The notes under the pieces were generated by a model. That model saw only the letters and a list, made by a program, of their open reading frames with translations, searched no databases and was not told where the DNA came from. From Ignavibacteriales bacterium UBA1304 (GTDB lineage Bacteria > Bacteroidota > Ignavibacteria > Ignavibacteriales > Ignavibacteriaceae), in the NCBI GenBank assembly GCA_002307295.1, contig DBTY01000010.1, positions 1-33,363 of the forward strand: 33,363 nt of DNA, given 5' to 3'. A program made the translations under genes and the position numbers. Shown here piece by piece: positions 25,864 to 33,363 of the stretch; positions within the stretch are counted from its first letter, which is position 1; each line of letters starts with the position of its first letter.

Positions 25864-27183
25864 TTATGAATATGCTAATTCTATAATTGGTTCTTTTTCT
25901 TTTTCAAGTTCTTTAGATATAGATATTGCAGCGATTGTTCCGTCAGAAGTAGCTGTAGTAATTTGTCTGAATAATTTACTTGCTACATCGCCAACTGCGT
26001 AAATATCTTTAAGGCTGGTATTCATTTCAGCATCTGTCTTTATATAGCCCCATTGGTCAAGTTCAAAGTATTGTTTTATCTCGCTGATATTGGGTATCAT
26101 TCCCGCAAATATAAAAACGCCGTCACAGCTTATTTTTTTTAATTCTTTAGTTTTTAAGTCTTCAACAAGAACCTCGTTCACAGTTGAGCCGTTCTTTATA
26201 AACTCTCTTGGTTCATGTTCAAACACAAATTCAATTTTAGGGTTAGCGAATGCTTTTTCCTGCGCAAGTTTGTTTGCCTGCAATTTATCGAACTGGTGAA
26301 TAATGGTTACTTTAGATGCAAACTTTGTTATAAAAAGCGATTCTTCAATTGCGGAATTACCGCCGCCTATTACAGCAACATGCTTCCCTTCGTAAAACTT
26401 TGCATCGCATGTAGCGCAGTATGAAATCCCCTGTCCTTTATATTCCAATTCGCCTTTAACCCCTAATTGGCGCGGCGATGAACCGGTCGCTATAATTATT
26501 TTCTTGGCTTTAATGGTTTCATATTCATCCACAACAATAAATTTATTTGCAAGATCGATTGTAGTAATATCAACCGCAGACCTGAAATCTGCGCCGGCAG
26601 CTTTTGCCTGCTCTGACATATGATGCATCAGCATATAACCTGATATTGGTTCAGAAAAGCCAGGGTAGTTGCTAACTAAATGAGTTGTTTTAACTTGTCC
26701 GCCCGGTAATTCTTTATCCACAACAATAGTTGTGAGTTTTGCCTGAGATGTATAAATTGCGGCAGATAAACCAGCCGGACCTCCTCCAATTATAAGCACA
26801 TCGCACTCAGTAACTTTTGGTTTTATACCGCTTTTTAATTCCGAAGCCTTTCTTTCTGGAATAAGCGATTCAAGATTCTGAACGATCTCCGATCTCTTTA
26901 TACCTCCTGAAAGCCTGGCGCCCTTAAGTTCGCCATTCTGATAAAACAAAAGTGTCGGCGAAGAGGAAACGCTTAATGACAAGGCTAACTCACGGTTTTC
27001 CTGCCTGTGTATCTTTACAAATTTAATATCCTTTCCATAAACTTCAGCAAGAGATTCAAATTTACTGGCAAGAGCTTCGCACGGAGGACATTCGGTTGAA
27101 TAAAAATCTACAACAACGTTTTCGCTTTTCAGCGCTTCGTTTTCAAAATCATTAGCAGTTATGTATTTTATTGTTTCAGACAT
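25864..27183 (-). CDS. trxB: Thioredoxin-thioredoxin reductase fusion
   Basis: 439 residues. The N-terminal thioredoxin (1-110) has CPPC at 32-35. The C-terminal NADPH/FAD thioredoxin reductase (125-430) has GGGPAG (about 133), the redox CATC at 256-259 and GGGNSA (about 274), and GDV near the end. The two domains in one chain pass electrons from NADPH to a disulfide without a separate carrier. Gene order: 2 nt after the radical SAM gene. In this setting the substrate may be the Cys peptide, its processing enzymes or sulfur species. The CPPC motif is unusual compared with the common CGPC. Confidence 0.92.
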   Translation of the reverse strand: MSETIKYITANDFENEALKSENVVVDFYSTECPPCEALASKFESLAEVYGKDIKFVKIHRQENRELALSLSVSSSPTLLFYQNGELKGARLSGGIKRSEIVQNLESLIPERKASELKSGIKPKVTECDVLIIGGGPAGLSAAIYTSQAKLTTIVVDKELPGGQVKTTHLVSNYPGFSEPISGYMLMHHMSEQAKAAGADFRSAVDITTIDLANKFIVVDEYETIKAKKIIIATGSSPRQLGVKGELEYKGQGISYCATCDAKFYEGKHVAVIGGGNSAIEESLFITKFASKVTIIHQFDKLQANKLAQEKAFANPKIEFVFEHEPREFIKNGSTVNEVLVEDLKTKELKKISCDGVFIFAGMIPNISEIKQYFELDQWGYIKTDAEMNTSLKDIYAVGDVASKLFRQITTATSDGTIAAISISKELEKEKEPIIELAYS

Positions 27184-27185
27184 TG

Positions 27186-28496
27186 TTAATTTTCCTCATT
27201 AAAATATAGTGATAATCCCATTCCAATTAATTCCTTTACCGGGCGGCAATCAGGCGCATGCAGTTTTCCTGCTCTGTTAAACGCAACAGCTGCGCAGCCG
27301 CCTCCGCACGCCAACTGTAAATTGCAGTTTTTGCATTCGTCAATAACTGTAACATCTCTTTCTTCCCACTCAATTATTTTGTCTTTTTGTAGCGTGACTT
27401 CAGGATAAAATGTTCCCAGAGATGAACCGGGCTTTCCTACCGTTGCAGTGCAGGCAAAAATATTTCCAGTATAATCAAACGCCCATTCTGTTTTTGTACC
27501 GGAACAAGCGTCAAACAGCGGCGAAGGCAATTCGCCGTTTTCAAACAGATATTTTGATATAGAAAACGCAGGTTTGTGAAATTCAAGTATTTCCGGATGT
27601 TTGTTAACCAAGCTGTAAATCGTTTCATAAAATTCTAACCGTGTCATCAGCTTACTATGACCTGTTTGGCAATAATGCAGTTCGTAATTACGCCCAAACT
27701 GAGTTTTAATATAATCGCTCTTTGTCCAGCCTCTATCTATAGCAAAACGAGCTAACTCAACCAATCCATTTACGTTTTCTTTATCAATAACCACACGTAA
27801 GTTTATAGTTATATTATTTGCAAGCGCCTGGTCAATACCATCTACAATTTTTAAAAAAGTCGGGTTTCCTCCTCTTAAAGGCCTCCGCTTATTATGTATT
27901 TCTCCTACTCCATCAAGCGTAATCTGAATTTCCCTGATCCTTTTCGTTTTTAGAATATCAATGTACTCCGTTAGGAAGTAGCCGTTTGATACGATTGCTA
28001 TGTCGAGGTTAAAATATTCTGCTTTTTCTAAAAAATAAATAATAAGATCTTTATATTTACCAGCTGATAGCAATGGCTCGCCGCCAAATATTGTAATATA
28101 CTTTTTCCTATCTTTGAATTCAGTAGTCACATATTGAAAGAAAGAATCAATTATTTCTTTAGTAGGAATCTCTGATTTGTTTTCGTAACCAGACTGATAA
28201 CAGTAGCCGCAATCAAAATTACATGAATACCATGGCACAAAAAAGATTTGAAGTTCATCCGTATCCCGCGATTCAATAAAATCTAAATACTTTTCGTTAT
28301 AAAGTTTCTTTTCTTCAAGTTCATCAGCCAGATAGCCTTTAATTATATATTCGTCAACATCCGAATAATTACCGGCAGTAATTTCTTCTGCCTTTGCCGA
28401 ATCAATTATATCTGCGTTGCCTGTTAGAATGTTAATGAGATAAGATGAATCGGAATCTTTGATCTTTGAAAAAATATTATATTTTGAAAAATACAT
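27186..28496 (-). CDS. Radical SAM/SPASM peptide-modifying enzyme
   Basis: 436 residues. An N-terminal region of about 75 residues reads as a RiPP-recognition or lead-in domain. The radical SAM core has CNFDCGYC (Cys92, 96, 99; the CX3CX2C [4Fe-4S] site) and FGGEPLL. The C-terminal SPASM domain has CSGTKTEWAFDYTGNIFAC and then CKNCNLQLACGGGC ... DC for two auxiliary clusters. SPASM enzymes of this build put thioether or C-C cross-links into short peptides or mature enzymes. A Cys-containing small peptide gene lies about 100 nt upstream. The thioredoxin fusion follows by 2 nt. I cannot assign the reaction. Confidence 0.85.
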   Translation of the reverse strand: MYFSKYNIFSKIKDSDSSYLINILTGNADIIDSAKAEEITAGNYSDVDEYIIKGYLADELEEKKLYNEKYLDFIESRDTDELQIFFVPWYSCNFDCGYCYQSGYENKSEIPTKEIIDSFFQYVTTEFKDRKKYITIFGGEPLLSAGKYKDLIIYFLEKAEYFNLDIAIVSNGYFLTEYIDILKTKRIREIQITLDGVGEIHNKRRPLRGGNPTFLKIVDGIDQALANNITINLRVVIDKENVNGLVELARFAIDRGWTKSDYIKTQFGRNYELHYCQTGHSKLMTRLEFYETIYSLVNKHPEILEFHKPAFSISKYLFENGELPSPLFDACSGTKTEWAFDYTGNIFACTATVGKPGSSLGTFYPEVTLQKDKIIEWEERDVTVIDECKNCNLQLACGGGCAAVAFNRAGKLHAPDCRPVKELIGMGLSLYFNEEN

Positions 28497-28552
28497 TTCA
28501 TGCCTTTATTATAAAATAAATTAAAACCTAAATCCAAAACCGAAAAAGATAA

Positions 28553-28584
28553 AAGAGTTGAACTCATTTCTGAGCCCAACTCTT
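28553..28584 (-). terminator. Stem-loop between peptide and radical SAM genes (attenuating terminator)
   Basis: 28553-28560 pairs with 28577-28584 (AAGAGTTG/CAACTCTT) and 28561-28566 with 28571-28576, around a 4-nt loop (GAAA on the minus strand). It is followed on the minus strand by TTATCTTTTT. A partial terminator after the short peptide gene is typical where precursor must exceed enzyme. Confidence 0.75.
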
Positions 28585-28596
28585 AAAGGATAATAA

Positions 28597-28692
28597 TTAA
28601 TCGTGACAGCCGGTAGCGATCTTTGAGACCTTAGCGCAGCACTGGGCAATTTTCTTATTATAAACTTTCCCTTTACGAATTAATGATTTCAT
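28597..28692 (-). CDS. Candidate RiPP precursor: 31-residue Cys-containing peptide
   Basis: Start ATG at 28690-28692 with ribosome site GGAGAC a few bases before it; stop TAA at 28597-28599. The basic N-terminal part (Arg6, Lys7, Lys9, Lys13, Lys14) would serve as leader; the C-terminal part is rich in Cys (Cys18, Cys19, Cys29), with the tail reading CCAKVSKIATGCHD. It sits between an ArsM-like methyltransferase (25 nt upstream) and a radical SAM/SPASM gene. Small size, good ribosome site, position and Cys content make a precursor peptide likely; Cys-based cross-linking or metal/metalloid binding by the product are guesses. Known precursor families are not matched from memory. Confidence 0.75.
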   Translation of the reverse strand: MKSLIRKGKVYNKKIAQCCAKVSKIATGCHD

Positions 28693-28717
28693 AGTTGTCT
28701 CCATTTATAGTGGTTGT

Positions 28718-29365
28718 TTATCCTTTACAGCTGCAGCATGCAGCTTTTTTACCAAAAATGGTAAAGCTCGATATTTCTATTTTGCCTTTTATATAGGGTT
28801 GGCTTTCTTCAAGAATTTTTACATCCGAAAAACCAGCATCAGAAATTATATTCAAATAGTCGTATTTTTTTATAGAACCCGCCCAGCATTCAGATACTGC
28901 TACAGGGTCATTTTTATATTCTTCTGGAACATCTTCAAGCGAATAGATATCGCTTATTACAAATCTTCCCCCTTTTTTTAATATGCGGTAAATTTCATCA
29001 AAGACTGATTTTTTATCGGAAGCGTGATTAATAGTACAGTTAGAGATAACCAGATCGGCTATGTTAGATGGTAATTTGAGAGATTCAAGTTCAGATTTTA
29101 TAAACTGTACATTTTTGACCTCAAGCTTAGCCGCATTCCTCTGCGCTTTTTCAATCATACCGTCAGATATATCAAGTCCATAGGCTAATCCTTTATCCCC
29201 AATAATCTGAGCCATTCTAATAACATCGTTTCCACGGCCGCATCCCAAATCCACACAAACTTCGCCAAGCTGGGGTTCGCTGTAATTTATTGCTCCCCCG
29301 CATGATAAGCAACAAGTGTCTTCAGCTAATTTACTGTATCTTTCGTTGATTGTGCTGGTATCCAT
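28718..29365 (-). CDS. SAM-dependent methyltransferase, ArsM-like
   Basis: 215 residues from ATG 29365 (chosen over a start 11 codons up because AGGATA lies just before it). The SAM-binding motif VCVDLGCGRGND, then GLDISDGMIEKAQ, and VISNCTINH ... SECWAGS hold the two Cys typical of arsenite methyltransferases (ArsM). The tail ends AACCSCKG, and a further CCLSCGG occurs near the start. An As(III) S-methyltransferase or a methyltransferase acting on the peptide or on another thiol compound are options. It is the first gene of the minus-strand operon. Confidence 0.8.
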   Translation of the reverse strand: MDTSTINERYSKLAEDTCCLSCGGAINYSEPQLGEVCVDLGCGRGNDVIRMAQIIGDKGLAYGLDISDGMIEKAQRNAAKLEVKNVQFIKSELESLKLPSNIADLVISNCTINHASDKKSVFDEIYRILKKGGRFVISDIYSLEDVPEEYKNDPVAVSECWAGSIKKYDYLNIISDAGFSDVKILEESQPYIKGKIEISSFTIFGKKAACCSCKG

Positions 29366-29514
29366 ATTTATCCTTTTTTTGTTGGTTGGATGTTTCAACT
29401 TTCAAAGGGATTCAAAAATAAATTATCAAAATTATTTTATTGTTTTGAATCGATTATTGCCCCTAATCATCAAATATGCATTGATAACAAATAATAGCTT
29501 AATTGGAGTATGCA
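29366..29514. promoter_or_regulatory. Divergent promoter region with inverted repeat
   Basis: 149 bp between the ArsM-like gene and the TlpA-like gene. GATTCAAAA (29409-29417) and TTTTGAATC (29443-29451) form a 9-bp inverted repeat, 25 bp apart, a candidate operator controlling both sides. No consensus -35/-10 pair is obvious. Confidence 0.45.
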
Positions 29515-30060
29515 ATGAATAAAATAATAGCTGTCGGATTTATGATTTTTGCTTTAACCATTACTGGTTGCAATAAGAAGGCTGACGAGAATAAAACAAC
29601 AGAGGATCTTGGAAACTATGCGCCAAATGGAAAAGGAGCAGTTGAGAAACAAGCTCCGGATTTCACTTTAACATCAACTGATGGTAAGAATATTAAATTA
29701 TCGGATTATAAAGGAAAAATTATAATAGTTGACTTCTGGGCTACCTGGTGCCCTCCATGCAAAAGAGGCATTCCTGATCTGATTGAAATTCAGAACGAAT
29801 ACAAAAATGACGTCGTAGTAATTGGAATATCAGTAGATAGCGATACAAAAAACAATGTAGAGCCTTTTATGCAAAGCATTGGCATCAACTATCCTGTTGT
29901 ATATGCCAACTCGGAAGTAGTTCAGGCATACGGCGGAATTGAATCTATACCTACATCATTTATCATTGATCAAAAAGGGAACATCGTTGATCAGCATACT
30001 GGTCTTGTGCCAAAAGCTGAATTCACTACTGTATTGAAAAAACTTTTAAGTAAATCTTAA
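29515..30060 (+). CDS. TlpA/ResA-like thioredoxin lipoprotein
   Basis: 181 residues from ATG 29515 (GGAG 6 nt before; an upstream TTG is rejected). Lipobox ITGC (Cys19). The thioredoxin fold has ATWCPPCKRG (redox pair CPPC) and the AhpC/TSA/TlpA-type GKIIIVDFWATWC and GIESIPTSFIID. It reduces or oxidises periplasmic disulfides. It faces the operon from the divergent side and is followed by a DUF2892 protein. Confidence 0.9.
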   Translation: MNKIIAVGFMIFALTITGCNKKADENKTTEDLGNYAPNGKGAVEKQAPDFTLTSTDGKNIKLSDYKGKIIIVDFWATWCPPCKRGIPDLIEIQNEYKNDVVVIGISVDSDTKNNVEPFMQSIGINYPVVYANSEVVQAYGGIESIPTSFIIDQKGNIVDQHTGLVPKAEFTTVLKKLLSKS

Positions 30061-30111
30061 TGTTTTATTGTTGTTGGAAATAATTAGAAAACATAAAAAT
30101 GGAGTATGAAA

Positions 30112-30294
30112 ATGAAAATGAATGTAGGAAGCGTAGATCGTATTCTTAGAATAGTTATTGGCATTGCAGCAATTGGGTTGGGAATCGGTTTTCAAAGCTG
30201 GTGGGGTATAATTGGTATAGTCCCATTATTAACAGCCGGATTAAATTTCTGCCCGCTTTATGCAATGTTGGGAATGTCCACCATTAAGAAATAA
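30112..30294 (+). CDS. DUF2892 (YgaP-like membrane) protein
   Basis: 60 residues: NVGSVDRILRIVIGIAAIGLG, then a second TM with GLNFCPLYAMLGMST, the DUF2892 pattern of two short membrane segments around CP. ATG at 30112 is preferred because GGAG (30101-30104) is at normal distance; an ATG at 30106 would be too near. Often fused to or beside rhodaneses and in sulfur operons. Confidence 0.85.
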   Translation: MKMNVGSVDRILRIVIGIAAIGLGIGFQSWWGIIGIVPLLTAGLNFCPLYAMLGMSTIKK

Positions 30295-30311
30295 ACTAAT
30301 AGTTAACTATT

Positions 30312-30344
30312 TGCCCTTAACCAAATCGATAAAAGTTAAGGGCA
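30312..30344. terminator. Inverted repeat between convergent genes
   Basis: TGCCCTTAAC (30312-30321) and GTTAAGGGCA (30335-30344) pair perfectly with a 13-nt loop. It lies between two converging genes, so it probably ends transcripts from both sides, although the T run is weak. Confidence 0.65.
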
Positions 30345-30375
30345 TTCAAACAATAAAGCGGATAATTAATACTTG

Positions 30376-30918
30376 TTATTTAGATAATTTATAAAGTACT
30401 AAGCTGGTCAATTTTATTATTTCAAACTTCTTGAAACCGGCATCTTTTGCCAATTCTTCAATTTGCGAGCTTTGTAATCTGTGCTCTAAAGGAGGTCCGA
30501 ATTCCTGGACAGAATACACCCATTCAAGGATGCATACTTCTTTTTTAGCCACCCTATATGATTCGCTAATAGTTTTTGTACAATCGTCAACTTCGTGTAA
30601 AACAAGACCCATAAAAATTAGATCAAAGGAATTGTCTTCAAAAGGAACATTTTCCGCCGATGCTATTTTGATGTCAACCTCCGGGAGGTAGTCTTTAAAA
30701 ACTGGTATCATTTCTTGATTAGCGTCAATTGCTGAAGCAGCCAATCCCCGTTTACTAAACTCTTCTGCAAAAAGACCGCTGCCTGCGCCAATATCTAATA
30801 CAGATTCTATCTCTTGCCCTGCAAGGCAAAAATCAACTACACGTTTAACTTCAAGCCGTGCCACTCTTTCAGGCGATCTTAATCTGTCAACGCCGCCGTT
30901 ATAAACTCTTTCGTTCAT
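30376..30918 (-). CDS. Class I SAM-dependent methyltransferase
   Basis: 180 residues. The SAM site VLDIGAGSGLFAEEF with Asp in AIDANQEM and the LVLHEVDD stretch are typical of class I methyltransferases. Substrate unknown. It is related by fold, not closely by sequence, to the ArsM-like enzyme at 28718. Reading starts just after a truncated DUF6132 remnant, so it may have been one operon unit there before decay. Confidence 0.8.
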   Translation of the reverse strand: MNERVYNGGVDRLRSPERVARLEVKRVVDFCLAGQEIESVLDIGAGSGLFAEEFSKRGLAASAIDANQEMIPVFKDYLPEVDIKIASAENVPFEDNSFDLIFMGLVLHEVDDCTKTISESYRVAKKEVCILEWVYSVQEFGPPLEHRLQSSQIEELAKDAGFKKFEIIKLTSLVLYKLSK

Positions 30919-30936
30919 AAATATACCTTTTAAATA

Positions 30937-31044
30937 TTATTGTAAATACCACATTAATCCAAGAACGGAGCCATATAAACTTGGGATATACAGATTACTT
31001 GATTGAGGACAGGGATCTGTCTTACAACCCCAAAAGCTATATTC
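30937..31044 (-). pseudogene. DUF6132 fragment (N-terminus lost)
   Basis: 36 codons between a TAA at 31045-31047 and a TAA at 30937-30939 read SFWGCKTDPCP...IPSLYGSVLGLMWYLQ. This matches the second half of the DUF6132 protein at 25609-25827 (FVGCRTGSCP ... ISTLYGAMMGIIFIL): the Cys pair, NxxI and LYG are kept. The first membrane segment is missing and a stop lies just before, so it is a remnant of a second gene copy. Confidence 0.65.
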
Positions 31045-31486
31045 TTACAATCGGGGGAAAAAAATTATATTAATTTACATTGAAATATATTATGAATATA
31101 TACCAATAATTTTTCAATAACCTTATTATATGATACAATTATAAACGAAAAGATTCTTATAGTAGTCTGATTTTGAAAAACTATTATTTTATTGAGGGAA
31201 GAAGGGTTTAACTATAGATGGTAAACGCCTACATGTTCCTCCTTTTCGATAGGATAGACTTTATTCAAAAATATTAAATCGCTATTTTAGCATTTCCGGT
31301 ATCAAAAAGATAAGTTAAGCGGCAATTGGCATCCTTGTCGGGATGAAATTTTCGATCCCTGAAGTCTTTCTGCTCAAAAAGGGGTTAGACAAATGAGTTT
31401 GTAGCGAACCTACATAATCCCTGGATTTGAAATTTTAAAATTAAGTCGGTCTTATCACACTTAATCTAAAAATAAAAAGGAGTAAC
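31045..31486. other. Non-coding region before ilvD
   Basis: About 440 bp without a gene. A small hairpin CATCC/GGATG lies near 31330-31345. AAAAAGGAG (about 31474-31482) is the ribosome site of ilvD. No leader peptide or attenuator typical of branched-chain genes was found. Confidence 0.4.
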
Positions 31487-33169
31487 ATGGGTACAAAATT
31501 AAATAAATTCAGCAGCCAGTTAACCGAGCAGAAGTCACAGGTCGGTTCCCAGGCTATGCTTTACGGCATCGGTTTTACTGATGAAGATATGCATAAAGCA
31601 CAAGTAGGGATTGCAAGTATGGGATGGGAAGGAAATCCTTGCAATATGCACCTAAACGACCTTGCAAAAGAAGTTTAGAAAGGAGTTGAAGACTCAGGGC
31701 TTATAGGGCTTATTTTCCACACAATTGGCGTTAGCGATGGTATGTCGATGGGTACACAGGGGATGAGATACTCGCTTCCTTCAAGAGATATAATTGCAGA
31801 TTCAATTGAAACGGTCATGAGCGCTCAATGGTACGATGCTAACATCTCAATCCCTGGTTGCGATAAAAACATGCCCGGATCTTTAATTGCTATGGCCAGG
31901 TTTAACCGTCCAAGCATTATGGTTTACGGCGGTTCTATTAAAGCCGGACATTATAATGGGGCTAAACTTGATGTTGTTTCGGCATTTGAAGCTTATGGAA
32001 AGTTTCTTTCAAAAGAGTTTAGCGATGAAGACTTAAATAATGTACTAACACACGCTTGCCCTGGCGCAGGAGCCTGCGGAGGTATGTATACTGCAAATAC
32101 AATGGCGACTGCAATTGAAACTCTCGGTATGTCGCTCCCTTACAGCTCCTCATTACCGGCTGTTTACAAAGCAAAAGCGCAGGAATGCTACAATGCAGGA
32201 CATGCAATTAAGTATTTAATTGAAAAAGATATTAAACCAAGAGATATTTTAACAAAACAAGCTTTCCTAAACGCAATTACAATAGTAATTGCACTTGGCG
32301 GTTCAACAAACGCGGTTATGCATCTTGTTGCCATAGCTAAAGCCGCTAAAGTTAATTTAACAATTGATGATTTTCAGGAAATATCCGATAAAACTCCTTA
32401 CCTTGCCGATCTTAAACCAAGCGGTTATTACGTTATGGAAGACCTGCATGAAGTTGGCGGCGTACCGGCTGTTCAAAAAATGCTTCTTAAAGAAGGACTT
32501 ATAAATGGAGATTGCTTAACCGTGACTGGCAAGACCCTTGCCGAAAACATTGAAGAGCTTCCGGAATTAAAAGAAGGACAGAAAATTGTTGCGCCTGTTT
32601 CGGCTCCAATAAAAAGAACAGGACATCTGCGTATTCTTTACGGCAATCTTGCAAACCAAGGCGCTGTAGCAAAAATAACAGGTAAAGAAGGAACTTTGTT
32701 TAGCGGACCAGCAAAGGTATATGATTCTGAAGAAATATGTCTTAAAGCAATTGAAGAAGGCGAAGTTGTTGCCGGAGATGTTGTTGTTATCCGTTTTGAA
32801 GGTCCCAAAGGCGGACCCGGTATGCGCGAAATGCTTACAATCACTTCGACCATTATGGGTGCAGGACTCGGTAAAAGCGTAGCTTTAATTACAGACGGAA
32901 GATTCTCTGGAGGCACACATGGCTTTGTTGTTGGGCATATCTCCCCGGAAGCACAAATAGGCGGGGTAATTGCTTTGATTAAAAGCGGAGATGTAATTAC
33001 AATTGATGCGGAAAAAAACACTTTGAATGTCGATATTTCTGATGAAGTAATTGCTGAAAGAAAAAAGACCTGGGTTGCACCCCCTTATAAAGCAACAAGC
33101 GGTATTTTATATAAATATATTAAATCGGTTTCTTCAGCATCCGAGGGATGTGTTACTGACGAAAACTAG
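31487..33169 (+). pseudogene. ilvD: Dihydroxy-acid dehydratase with one in-frame TAG
   Basis: The frame from ATG 31487 to the stop at 33167-33169 is in one phase (561 codons, normal IlvD size) but for TAG at 31676-31678 (codon 64). Sequence on both sides belongs to the same protein: NPCNMHLNDLAKEV, stop, KGVEDSGLIGLIFHTIGVSDG. The three Fe-S Cys (C52 in NPCNMH; GCDKNMPG; GACGGMYTANTM) and the C-terminal ATSGILYKY region are intact. The stop probably replaced a Lys, Gln or Glu codon. IlvD makes 2-keto acids for valine, leucine and isoleucine. A start at ATG 31742 would drop the first Cys, giving an inactive product. Recent nonsense mutation or assembly error. Confidence 0.9.
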
Positions 33170-33192
33170 CAAATAGAATCATTCTTTGTATT

Positions 33193-33219
33193 GTAGGGAA
33201 CTGTCATATTGTTCCCTAC
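33193..33219 (+). terminator. Hairpin after ilvD
   Basis: GTAGGGAAC (33193-33201) pairs perfectly with GTTCCCTAC (33211-33219) around a 9-nt loop. It lacks a clear T run. It lies directly between ilvD and the insertion-sequence end at about 33220. Confidence 0.55.
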
Positions 33220-33363
33220 GAGACTGTAAAAAGTTATGTGTAAATGGGGTTTGAGGGATTAAATAAAATCTTTAATCCTGTCGTTAAAAATAACAGATAA
33301 ATGAGAAATAACAAAAGCCCAATTTCTAACAGGCATAGTCCATTTTTTAGCAATATCTTTGAA
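33220..33363 (-). mobile_element. IS256-family insertion sequence end (partial)
   Basis: GAGACTGTAAAAAGTTATG at 33220 has the usual look of an IS256-family terminal repeat (GxGACTGT start). The transposase C-terminus follows on the minus strand. Only this end is in the window. Confidence 0.6.
33259..33363 (-). CDS. IS256-family (mutator-type) transposase, C-terminal fragment
   Basis: 34 codons end at TAA 33259-33261. The sequence KKWTMPVRNWAFVISHLSVIF ending in DRIKDFI is the C-terminal signature of IS256-type transposases (KKWTMP...W...L..FA/SI.F..R). The catalytic part lies right of the window. Confidence 0.7.
   Translation of the reverse strand, partial: FKDIAKKWTMPVRNWAFVISHLSVIFNDRIKDFI

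Noticed and set aside
19508..31678. Alternative genetic code explaining the two in-frame stops
   Set aside because: One is TAA and the other TAG, and both are used as normal stops by other genes in the window.

Overview
The window reads as an AT-rich chromosome segment from the Bacteroidota/Chlorobiota side of bacteria. An Ignavibacteria-like host is my guess, not a proven one. Support comes from the Bacteroidota-type tyrosine integrase and Lin1244/DUF4373 replication protein, many short lipoproteins whose lipobox Cys is followed by Ser/Asn/Gln, a split formiminotransferase and cyclodeaminase, a NamZ (DUF1343) hydrolase and a MerR + DUF6051 gene pair. Two integrated elements interrupt a chromosomal backbone.

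Region A (1 to about 4906) is the right end of an integrated element. It ends in a displaced 3' half of a tRNA-Thr gene (4862-4906), still followed by that tRNA's terminator, so the intact tRNA and the rest of the element lie left of the window. All its genes are on the minus strand: polynucleotide kinase/phosphatase, a DraRnl-type RNA ligase, tRNA-Cys, tRNA-Asn, a replication-relaxation protein, two small basic proteins, tRNA-Trp and an ArdC-like protein. Two long, well-paired RNA-like structures (344-515 and 4423-4556) sit just upstream of the ArdC-like gene and the kinase gene. An RNA-repair pair, three tRNA genes and two structured leaders make this an RNA-centred cargo block.

Region B (about 4907-18764) is backbone. 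It holds lipoproteins, a SPOR protein, a histidine-to-glutamate degradation operon (hutI, formiminotransferase, cyclodeaminase) running into namZ, a tandem-HTH MerR regulator translationally coupled to a DUF6051 hydrolase, a CDF metal exporter behind a hybrid histidine kinase, an MBL-fold hydrolase and another lipoprotein.

Region C (18765 to about 23600, right end not found) is a second, decayed element inserted in the 3' end of another tRNA gene (minus strand). It holds an integrase broken by one in-frame TAA, a ribbon-helix-helix protein, an excisionase-like protein, a DUF4373 replication protein and about 1.1 kb without a convincing gene.

Region D (23639-31044) is the most interesting part. 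A compact minus-strand operon runs: ArsM-like methyltransferase, a 31-residue Cys-containing peptide too short for ordinary gene calling, a stem-loop, a radical SAM/SPASM enzyme, a thioredoxin-thioredoxin reductase fusion, DUF6132, a DUF1858-like protein, an SQR-like flavoprotein and a DUF1847 protein. I read it as a candidate RiPP (ribosomally made, radical-SAM-modified peptide) system embedded in thiol/sulfur or metalloid redox genes. Divergent from it are a TlpA-like thioredoxin lipoprotein and a DUF2892 protein. A second methyltransferase and a truncated second DUF6132 copy follow. The right end carries an ilvD gene broken by one in-frame TAG and the end of an IS256-family insertion sequence.
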